Positions 28,865-34,807 of a stretch of 64,000 bases of DNA are shown here, piece after piece (within the stretch, counting starts at the first letter, position 1; each line of letters begins with the position of its first letter). The notes beneath the pieces are model-generated. The model did not search any database, was not told the origin of the DNA, and worked only from the letters and a program-made list of their open reading frames with translations. This DNA is from Acinetobacter sp. YWS30-1 (lineage in GTDB: Bacteria; Pseudomonadota; Gammaproteobacteria; Pseudomonadales; Moraxellaceae), in NCBI RefSeq assembly GCF_033558715.1, contig NZ_CP114606.1, positions 1,240,001 through 1,304,000 of the forward strand. The letters are read 5' to 3'. The position numbers and the translations under genes were made by a program.

Positions 28865-29675
28865 CCCCGCCAAACTGCATCAGCTTGATTTCCAGCTTAA
28901 GACCAAAGCCCGAAGTCTGGGTTTTGGTCGCCGTCTTTATTATCTAGAAGTTAATCCGGAGACCGCGTCAGCACTTTGGTTAAAAACCCAGAATCTTGAT
29001 TCAACGGCTATTTCTCGGTATGCCCAAACTGGCTTAAGTCATGAGCTGGACTTTTATGAAGCTTATGGTGAGCAAGAAGGGCGGACTTTCATGCTTCCGC
29101 ATCAAATTATTCGAAAGCCATTTCAGATTAGGAATGAATTTTTCAATCAGGCTTTGATCTTACCTAATGCGCCAGCACATTTTGATATATGTCCTAAGCT
29201 GTTCTCGATTCAAGAAATTCGTCAGCATATGCTACGAGCATTAGAACCGTTGATAAGCTTACAAGAACTCGGGTATCTGTATGCTGATCTCAAACGAGAG
29301 CATTTTGTTATTTATCAGAAATGGGTCTGTTTGATCGATTTTGAGCAAGTTCAGCCAATCAATTCTTTAAACCAAGCAATGAACGCTACACCACGTTATA
29401 TGGCACCTGAACTATTTCAAGGGCAAGCCAAGTCGCTACAGAGTGAAGTTTATGCGCTGGGTATCATTTTTTATGAATGGCTTACAGGGCAGCGCCTAGA
29501 AGCGACAGATTATCAGGATTGGGCCTTATTGCACTGTCAGCGTTTTAAACCTGAGCTACCTACACAATTCCAAGCTTTGCAAAGCCCGATACAAAACATG
29601 CTTCGAAAGCATTCACGAGATAGATTGTCTGATTTCAAGGCCGTAAAACAGGCCTTACTTACTGAAATTGCATGA
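28827..29675 (+). CDS. Protein-kinase-like protein
   Basis: 282 residues showing the C-lobe of a Ser/Thr-type kinase: YADLKREHF (Asp154 as catalytic base, Lys156, with His159 where Asn is usual), LIDFEQV (Asp171 in DFE instead of DFG) and PRYMAPELFQGQ (APE at 193-195) followed by SEVYALGIIFYEWLTG. The N-lobe is poor: Lys53 in ALWLK and Glu73 may be the ATP-anchoring pair, and I see no glycine-rich loop except LGFGRR. It may be an active atypical kinase or a pseudokinase. It overlaps the patatin gene by 38 bases and ends before the tRNA cluster. Confidence 0.7.
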   Translation: MHQIPSKNILLLNPAKLHQLDFQLKTKARSLGFGRRLYYLEVNPETASALWLKTQNLDSTAISRYAQTGLSHELDFYEAYGEQEGRTFMLPHQIIRKPFQIRNEFFNQALILPNAPAHFDICPKLFSIQEIRQHMLRALEPLISLQELGYLYADLKREHFVIYQKWVCLIDFEQVQPINSLNQAMNATPRYMAPELFQGQAKSLQSEVYALGIIFYEWLTGQRLEATDYQDWALLHCQRFKPELPTQFQALQSPIQNMLRKHSRDRLSDFKAVKQALLTEIA

Positions 29676-29742
29676 GAAAAATACAATAAATTGTATATTG
29701 TTTTTTATTTAATCAAACGAGTGGTTTTTTCTTAAAAAGAGC

Positions 29743-29769
29743 TTGTCAGGTGAAATTGATCCCTATAGT
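29743..29769 (+). promoter_or_regulatory. Promoter of the first tRNA unit
   Basis: TTGTCA (29743-29748), 15-base spacer, TATAGT (29764-29769), and 13 bases to the tRNA. The same layout with TATAAT precedes the other two units. Confidence 0.6.
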
Positions 29770-29782
29770 ATACACAGCCATC

Positions 29783-29867
29783 GGGGACGTGGCGAAATTG
29801 GTAGACGCACTGGATTTAGGTTCCAGCGCCGCGAGGTGTGAGAGTTCGAGTCTCTCCGTCCCCACCA
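29783..29867 (+). tRNA. tRNA-Leu(UAG), unit 1 first copy
   Basis: 85 bases including encoded CCA. Acceptor GGGGACG pairs CGTCCCC with discriminator A. Anticodon arm CTGGA-TTTAGGT-TCCAG gives anticodon TAG. The long variable arm (GCCGCGAGGTGT region) is the class II form required for tRNA-Leu, and the T arm is GAGAG-TTCGAGT-CTCTC. Confidence 0.97.
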
Positions 29868-29868
29868 A

Positions 29869-29890
29869 TTTACTCAAGAGATTGAGTAAA
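29869..29890 (+). other. Hairpin with GAGA tetraloop in the tRNA spacer
   Basis: TTTACTCAA, GAGA, TTGAGTAAA: perfect 9-bp stem with a GNRA loop between tRNA-Leu and tRNA-Trp. Repeated at 31008-31029. Probably an RNA processing element. Confidence 0.6.
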
Positions 29891-29900
29891 ATGGCCGAGT

Positions 29901-29974
29901 AGAGGATTGGTGTAATGGTAGCATGACGGTCTCCAAAACCGTTCGTCAAGGTTCGAATCCTTGATCCTCTGCCA
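29901..29974 (+). tRNA. tRNA-Trp(CCA), unit 1
   Basis: 74 bases with encoded CCA. Acceptor AGAGGAT/ATCCTCT is fully paired, discriminator G73 as in bacterial tRNA-Trp. D stem GTGT/GCAT (with two G-T pairs) and a short D loop. Anticodon arm ACGGT-CTCCAAA-ACCGT gives CCA. T arm CAAGG-TTCGAAT-CCTTG. All stems pair, so it looks functional, but the body and short D loop differ from the usual 76-base bacterial tRNA-Trp. Confidence 0.88.
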
Positions 29975-30014
29975 AAGTTTGAAAAAAAGTCCAGCACTAA
30001 GTTGGTACCCTGAT

Positions 30015-30099
30015 GGGGACGTGGCGAAATTGGTAGACGCACTGGATTTAGGTTCCAGCGCCGCGAGGTGTGAGAGTTCGAGTCTCTCCGTCCCCACCA
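30015..30099 (+). tRNA. tRNA-Leu(UAG), unit 1 second copy
   Basis: Identical in sequence to the tRNA at 29783-29867. It lies 40 bases after tRNA-Trp and is followed by a terminator. Confidence 0.97.
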
Positions 30100-30108
30100 T
30101 CAAAAGAG

Positions 30109-30134
30109 ACAAGGTTGATGCCTTGTTTTTTTTT
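30109..30134 (+). terminator. Terminator of tRNA unit 1
   Basis: ACAAGG, TTGATG, CCTTGT and a run of nine T. Confidence 0.85.
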
Positions 30135-30441
30135 GCCTGGAATTTAAGGCTGAGCCATCTTTTAATCTCATTTTCATTATTCGCTTACTTTCGATGAGTA
30201 GATTTTAAATACTCAAACTAAGTATCAGTGAAGGTGAGAAGAGGGAAGTCCTTTAAAATATCCAATCAATTGGCTGATCTAAACACTATTAAAATTAATA
30301 TTCAGCACTCTTTCAAATAACTTGATTTTTTAAATTGGAGAAATGAAATTAAGCGGTTTTATTAAAAATAAGCCAGTATTTAATCATCAAAGAATTAACT
30401 GATTAATTTTTGATATAAAAACACCGAGTTGATCATAGAAT
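30135..30441. other. Noncoding spacer between tRNA units 1 and 2
   Basis: About 300 bases, AT-rich, with no credible gene, RNA fold or repeat that I can see. Confidence 0.5.
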
Positions 30442-30444
30442 CGC

Positions 30445-30471
30445 TTGTCAAGCAGATGCGATCGCTATAAT
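30445..30471 (+). promoter_or_regulatory. Promoter of the second tRNA unit
   Basis: TTGTCA, 15-base spacer AGCAGATGCGATCGC, TATAAT. The same 38-base stretch recurs before unit 3. Confidence 0.65.
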
Positions 30472-30483
30472 ATACACAGCCAC

Positions 30484-30569
30484 GGGGATATGGCGGAATT
30501 GGTAGACGCACTGTGTTCAGGTCGCAGCGCCTTCTGGGCGTGAGAGTTCGAGTCTCTCTATCCCCACCA
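30484..30569 (+). tRNA. tRNA-Leu(CAG)
   Basis: 86 bases with encoded CCA. Acceptor GGGGATA/TATCCCC, discriminator A. Anticodon arm CTGTG-TTCAGGT-CGCAG gives CAG. Long variable arm CGCCTTCTGGGCGT. T arm GAGAG-TTCGAGT-CTCTC. It stands alone with its own promoter and terminator. Confidence 0.97.
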
Positions 30570-30580
30570 TATATGAAGAA

Positions 30581-30606
30581 ACAAGGTTAATGCCTTGTTT
30601 TTTTTT
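30581..30606 (+). terminator. Terminator of tRNA unit 2
   Basis: ACAAGG, TTAATG, CCTTGT and a T run; nearly the same as after units 1 and 3. Confidence 0.85.
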
Positions 30607-30881
30607 GCCTGAAATTTAGTGCGACATTTTTATTGGCTTGGCTTTTTATTCTTTGTATTGGATTCATTTATTGTTTAAACAACATGCTCGATCAAGATAA
30701 GTGAGGTTCTAGAGGTCTGATCTGCTGAGACTGAGCTAGACAAGCTTAGAGATTAAGTTCAAAGCAGTAGCAAAGAAACCTCATAAGGCTGAGTTTTCTT
30801 GTTAAATCTTATAAAAAATAAAAAAATTGTATTAACTGTTTAATTTATAGCGGAATAGGCAGTGATTGCTTGTAAAATCAC
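30607..30881. other. Noncoding spacer between tRNA units 2 and 3
   Basis: About 270 bases, AT-rich. I see nothing in it apart from the promoter of unit 3 at its end. Confidence 0.5.
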
Positions 30882-30908
30882 TTGTCAAGCAGATGCGATC
30901 GCTATAAT
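30882..30908 (+). promoter_or_regulatory. Promoter of the third tRNA unit
   Basis: TTGTCA, 15-base spacer, TATAAT; same block as at 30445. Confidence 0.65.
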
Positions 30909-30921
30909 ATACACAGCCATC

Positions 30922-31006
30922 GGGGACGTGGCGAAATTGGTAGACGCACTGGATTTAGGTTCCAGCGCCGCGAGGTGTGAGAGTTCGAGTCTCTCCGTCC
31001 CCACCA
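30922..31006 (+). tRNA. tRNA-Leu(UAG), unit 3 first copy
   Basis: Same 85-base sequence as the unit 1 copies, anticodon TAG, long variable arm, encoded CCA. Confidence 0.97.
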
Positions 31007-31007
31007 A

Positions 31008-31029
31008 TTTACTCAAGAGATTGAGTAAA
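31008..31029 (+). other. Hairpin with GAGA tetraloop in the tRNA spacer, second copy
   Basis: Identical to 29869-29890: TTTACTCAA, GAGA, TTGAGTAAA. Confidence 0.6.
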
Positions 31030-31039
31030 ATGGCCGAGT

Positions 31040-31113
31040 AGAGGATTGGTGTAATGGTAGCATGACGGTCTCCAAAACCGTTCGTCAAGGTTCGAATCCT
31101 TGATCCTCTGCCA
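31040..31113 (+). tRNA. tRNA-Trp(CCA), unit 3
   Basis: Identical to the 74-base tRNA at 29901-29974, with anticodon CCA, discriminator G and encoded CCA. Confidence 0.88.
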
Positions 31114-31152
31114 AAGTTTGAAAAAAGTCCAACACTAAGTTGGTACCCTGAT

Positions 31153-31237
31153 GGGGACGTGGCGAAATTGGTAGACGCACTGGATTTAGGTTCCAGCGCC
31201 GCGAGGTGTGAGAGTTCGAGTCTCTCCGTCCCCACCA
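31153..31237 (+). tRNA. tRNA-Leu(UAG), unit 3 second copy
   Basis: Fourth identical copy of this tRNA in the window, 39 bases after tRNA-Trp. Confidence 0.97.
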
Positions 31238-31246
31238 TCAAAAGAG

Positions 31247-31272
31247 ACAAGGTTGATACCTTGTTTTTTTTT
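31247..31272 (+). terminator. Terminator of tRNA unit 3
   Basis: ACAAGG, TTGATA, CCTTGT and a T run. Confidence 0.85.
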
Positions 31273-31291
31273 GCCTGAAATTTTACGGACG

Positions 31292-31314
31292 AAAAAAAGC
31301 CCATCGAAATGGGC
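31292..31314 (-). terminator. Terminator of the small minus-strand gene
   Basis: On the minus strand AGCCCAT, TTCG, ATGGGCT followed by seven T; 69 bases past the stop of the gene at 31383-31586. Confidence 0.8.
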
Positions 31315-31382
31315 TGATTATAGGAATAATAGAATTTTACTCAAATAAAAGGGTAAATCATGAGTGTACTGATTAATCTAAT

Positions 31383-31586
31383 TTAAGCTTTCAGATGGTC
31401 TTCAAACTCCTCACCCAGCTGCATGGCCAATGCATTACCTGAAAGATCGCAGGTCACCAGACCATATTCTTTTTTAAAACTGAAACTAAAACCACGATTG
31501 TCTGCCAGGGTGCGAACCGAATACCCCAATTTTTCTAACCAAAGTCTAAATGCGAGAACGTTTTTTGCTTTAACCACTTTTTTCAC
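31383..31586 (-). CDS. Small protein of unknown function (67 aa)
   Basis: 67 residues, start ATG with GGAGTTATC a short way upstream and a good terminator downstream, so it is a credible gene. Basic start MKKVVKAKNVLAF, then LEKLGYSVRTLADNRGFSFSF and an acidic end GEEFEDH. Predicted to be a small soluble alpha/beta protein. I do not recognise the family. Confidence 0.65.
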   Translation of the reverse strand: MKKVVKAKNVLAFRLWLEKLGYSVRTLADNRGFSFSFKKEYGLVTCDLSGNALAMQLGEEFEDHLKA

Positions 31587-31998
31587 GAGATAACTCCTTC
31601 ATCAGTTAAATCATAGATAAGGGTGAGAATTTTCGTTTTAAAGGGCAAATACCCTTATTTAAATTAATTTAATTGAATTTGCGGATTTAATGAACAAGAT
31701 AATATAGACGAAATATAGGGTTTTTAATCTAAGTCTATGTTTTTTATTATTTTCAAGATGTTGTAACTAAATATTTTAATTTTAAGCCTAAATAATTTTT
31801 TGAATAGTTATTAATATTCAAATATTTAAATCAATAATTGTTTATTTGTTATTCATTTTAAATTAGGAATTAGCGTGGTTTAAGGTTTTAGAGTTTGAGT
31901 AACGCTTAAAAATATACAATCCAGTAAAGTCTCAGAGTATTCAGGTCATGGTTTTAGGCTCAACCCTTTATACTGACATTGATGTAATTTAAATAAGA
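31587..31998. other. Long noncoding gap
   Basis: About 410 bases, strongly AT-rich, between two divergent small genes. It must hold their promoters. I see no RNA gene, repeat or clear operator in it. Confidence 0.45.
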
Positions 31999-32004
31999 TT
32001 GATG

Positions 32005-32277
32005 ATGACTGAATTAAATATTGAACAGTACGTCAAACAGCAAATTGAACTTATGCAGCAGCAAGGGCAGGAGCCTGTAGCTGTGATGCTGGGTCATGAA
32101 GACTGGCTGGATTTTTCGGTACAGTCCAAGGTGGCGTATACACCATTTGGCAGTGCGCGCCGTTATCAACCCGCTTTGGATGGATTATTGCTGGTCAGAA
32201 TTGATGAAATGAATGCGGTACGAGTGGTCACCCAGCAGGAACTGGATGACTATGCTCAGAAGCATCAGCTGCTCTAA
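32005..32277 (+). CDS. Small protein of unknown function
   Basis: 90 residues from the ATG at 32005 (in-frame ATGs at 31999 and 32002 add one or two Met). It has an amphipathic helix IEQYVKQQIELMQQQGQEP and a compact rest with GHEDWLDFSVQ and VRVVTQQELDDYAQ. No membrane segment or signal peptide. Family not recognised. It converges on the gloB gene 12 bases away. Confidence 0.6.
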   Translation: MTELNIEQYVKQQIELMQQQGQEPVAVMLGHEDWLDFSVQSKVAYTPFGSARRYQPALDGLLLVRIDEMNAVRVVTQQELDDYAQKHQLL

Positions 32278-32288
32278 GCAGCTATAGT

Positions 32289-33023
32289 TTAAAACGAGTC
32301 TTTCATCACGCGTAAATGTTGAAACTCTTCGACACTGTCTGCGCGTAAAAAAGGATTGGTTTCCAGTTCTGCTGCAATCGTACTGGGTAAGGTGCATTGT
32401 CCAAGCATGCGCATACGCTCAACCTGTTCGAAACGCTCCAGAATTGCTGGATTATCCGGTTCTACATGTTTGGCAAACTGTGCATTCGACAGCGTATATT
32501 CATGCGTGCAATAAACCTGGGTACGTGGCGGTAAGGCAGCCAGACGAGTCAGAGAGTGGTACATCTGCTGATAAGTGCCTTCAAATACCCGCCCACAGCC
32601 CATGGCAAACAGGGTATCGCCACAGAACAGCACATCAATAGCATCCAGGAAATACACGATATGGCCTAGGGTATGTCCCGGTACGGCAATAATCTGTACC
32701 TCAACACCATGAAAACTGAACTGGTCGTCATGTTCAAGTGGATGGTTAATAAACGGAATTTTTTCCAGCTCAGCTTTTGGGCCATATACCGGTAATGATT
32801 GCTTTTGAATTAAATCCGGAACGCCCCCGATATGGTCTTTATGCCAGTGGGTGAGCCAGATCTGACTCAGCTCAAGCCCATGTTCGGTACAATAATCTTG
32901 AACTAGCACAGCTTCAGTGGGATCAATGACCGCGACCTGATGCGTCGGTGTATGTTCAAGTAACCAGATATAATTTTGTAATGAGTTTTTGACATCAATA
33001 CAGTGGATTTTAAACGGCATCAT
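32289..33023 (-). CDS. gloB: Hydroxyacylglutathione hydrolase (glyoxalase II)
   Basis: 244 residues. Metallo-beta-lactamase fold with the binuclear metal motif THWHKDHIGG, further metal ligands in PGHTLGHIVYF, LFCGDTLFAMGCGRVFEG and the C-terminal His in CTHEYTLSNAQFA. It hydrolyses S-lactoylglutathione to D-lactate, finishing methylglyoxal detoxification. Length and the C-terminal glutathione-binding helices (NPFLRADS) match GloB. Confidence 0.94.
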   Translation of the reverse strand: MMPFKIHCIDVKNSLQNYIWLLEHTPTHQVAVIDPTEAVLVQDYCTEHGLELSQIWLTHWHKDHIGGVPDLIQKQSLPVYGPKAELEKIPFINHPLEHDDQFSFHGVEVQIIAVPGHTLGHIVYFLDAIDVLFCGDTLFAMGCGRVFEGTYQQMYHSLTRLAALPPRTQVYCTHEYTLSNAQFAKHVEPDNPAILERFEQVERMRMLGQCTLPSTIAAELETNPFLRADSVEEFQHLRVMKDSF

Positions 33024-33143
33024 AAGACATCAGACCAAACAGATATTATGGATAAAGTAGCATAAATTCAGGCAGTCTGACTGTGGTCAAAGCTGCCTGT
33101 TTGCAAGAATTTTTTATATGATTTGTTTAAAAAGATCAGTTAT

Positions 33144-33728
33144 TTATTCTGCATCTTTTACTGCGACAGCTTCGCCAATGGTATAGAAGTGGCCGCCGGC
33201 GACATGATGAATACTTTTCCATTCTTCGCTGACTTCATGATAGTACCAGTGTCCATCACGGAACACCCGGTCATCAGCATAAGCGGCAATGACCTTACCA
33301 ATAAACAGATCATGGGTCTGCTGGTTATGTGGCTCGGAAATCAGCTCACATAAAATCCATGCGGCACAACCCTCTACAACCGGAATCTCTTGATCTGCGA
33401 ATTTGAATAACTGCACACCAGACTGCTCCAGTTTGTTTGGGGCATTGTACAGACTCAATGTTCCCAGGCTATAGACCATTTCCAGCTGTTTAAGGGTCGG
33501 AATCTGCAGGGCAAAGTAGCCAGAATTTTCAATTATTTTTCGGGTCTTGGTGCTTTTATCCAGCACTACGGTGACTTTTGCTGGACTGAATTCGAGTGCA
33601 CATGCCCAGGCAGCGGCCATGACATCAGTGTCTTGTCCATCATTGGCAGACACCAGTACTGTTGGACCGTGTGTAATCAGGCGATAGGCTTTTTCTAAAG
33701 GTACAGTTTGAATATGTGAATTGTTCAT
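33144..33728 (-). CDS. Flavin reductase family protein (FMN-binding split barrel)
   Basis: 194 residues. It opens with a segment typical of the DIM6/NTAB flavoredoxin group (PTVLVSANDGQDTDVMAAAWACAL), then SGYFALQIPTLKQLEMVYSLG and HNQQTHDLFIGKVIAAYAD. Members bind FMN and reduce flavin or act as isolated reductases. Partner unknown; the gene is single. Confidence 0.85.
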   Translation of the reverse strand: MNNSHIQTVPLEKAYRLITHGPTVLVSANDGQDTDVMAAAWACALEFSPAKVTVVLDKSTKTRKIIENSGYFALQIPTLKQLEMVYSLGTLSLYNAPNKLEQSGVQLFKFADQEIPVVEGCAAWILCELISEPHNQQTHDLFIGKVIAAYADDRVFRDGHWYYHEVSEEWKSIHHVAGGHFYTIGEAVAVKDAE

Positions 33729-33844
33729 AAAGAACCTTAATAAGTGAAAAGGGAGAAAAATAAATCATCTGATCCACAGCATATAAAATTCCCCTTCTGG
33801 AAAAAAGCTTTTAAACTAAACACCTACATACAGGAGTAAAGAAA

Positions 33845-34666
33845 ATGAAAATGTACCAGGTGGATGCTTTTACGACGGCCCTATTTAAGGGAAATCCTGC
33901 TGCAGTCATCGTACAGGATGCTTGGCTGGATGATCACCTGATGCAGAATATTGCCTTGGAAAATAATCTGTCTGAGACCGCTTTTGTCAAAGTGCTGGAT
34001 GCAGAAAATTATGAAATTCGCTGGTTTACACCGACCAAGGAAGTAGATTTTTGTGGACATGCCACATTGGCTAGCAGCTTTGTATTGTTCAAGGACTTTA
34101 GCTCTGCAAAAACCATTTATTTTCATGTCAAAGATCTGGGTATTTTTACAGTACGCCAAGATGAAGATGGCAAAATCCGGATGAATTTCCCGATCCGTCA
34201 GCCTGAACTCATTACAGAATATCCGGAAGCCTTAAGACAGGCGCTGACGAAGCCTTTTAAAAATGTTTATCTGAATACGCAAGGTTATATTATTGAATAT
34301 GAATCAGTAGAAGATGTGCTGGATGAGCAACCCAATATTGAATTGCTGAAGCAGCTGAATGGAAAAAGAACCGCGATTACAGCGGCGGGTCCATTACTGG
34401 ATGTCGCGATTACCGCTGGCGATACGCAATATGATTGCATATCACGTTATTTTGCACCGAGTAACGGGATTAATGAAGATCCGGTAACGGGTTCAATTCA
34501 TACCGGGATTGCACCGATCTGGGCGGAGAAATTAAATAAAACTGAACTGGTGGCTTATCAGGCCTCTCAGCGTGGCGGTGTATTGTATTGCGCATTAAAA
34601 GAACAAGGCCGCATTGAGATTTCAGGTTATGCCAAACTGTTTATGCTGGCCGAACTTTATATTTAG
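33845..34666 (+). CDS. PhzF family isomerase/epimerase
   Basis: 273 residues with the PhzF pattern: YQVDAFTTALFKGNPAAVI at the start, ENNLSETAF with the conserved catalytic Glu, VDFCGHATLASSFVL, and EDPVTGSIHTGIAPIWA in the second half. The family performs double-bond isomerisations in metabolism; only a subset make phenazines and no phenazine genes are nearby. Start has AGGAG upstream. Confidence 0.93.
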   Translation: MKMYQVDAFTTALFKGNPAAVIVQDAWLDDHLMQNIALENNLSETAFVKVLDAENYEIRWFTPTKEVDFCGHATLASSFVLFKDFSSAKTIYFHVKDLGIFTVRQDEDGKIRMNFPIRQPELITEYPEALRQALTKPFKNVYLNTQGYIIEYESVEDVLDEQPNIELLKQLNGKRTAITAAGPLLDVAITAGDTQYDCISRYFAPSNGINEDPVTGSIHTGIAPIWAEKLNKTELVAYQASQRGGVLYCALKEQGRIEISGYAKLFMLAELYI

Positions 34667-34677
34667 CTAGCATACTC

Positions 34678-34711
34678 AATAAAATACCGTGAAATTGCGC
34701 GGTATTTTATT
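34678..34711 (+). terminator. Terminator after the PhzF gene
   Basis: AATAAAATACCG, 10-base loop, CGGTATTTTATT. Long stem ending in an AT-rich tract just after the stop codon. Confidence 0.7.
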
Positions 34712-34807
34712 TGGCTTCTCATAAAATAGGCTATTCATAATAAAGACTTTTCTCTAAGATCAAAGTGACTGTAAATAAAAATTCACACTTAAAAATTTGG
34801 ATGAACA

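Larger units (their letters stand above)
29770..30143 (+). repeat. Duplicated Leu-Trp-Leu tRNA cassette, copy 1
   Basis: About 374 bases repeated at 30908-31281. Between the copies I see only a few differences: one A fewer in a poly-A spacer, CAGCAC versus CAACAC before the last tRNA, and one change each in the terminator loop and just after it. The duplication is recent or kept uniform by gene conversion. Confidence 0.85.
30908..31281 (+). repeat. Duplicated Leu-Trp-Leu tRNA cassette, copy 2
   Basis: Second copy of the cassette at 29770-30143; three tRNAs, the same spacers and the same terminator. Confidence 0.85.

Noticed and set aside
29901..29974. Reading this tRNA as tRNA-Gln or tRNA-Gly because of its short D loop
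   Set aside because: The 7-base loop CTCCAAA sets the anticodon as CCA and the discriminator is G, both as in tRNA-Trp.
29746..30112. Minus-strand open frames across the tRNA cluster
   Set aside because: They run antisense through tRNA genes and recur only because the cassette is duplicated.
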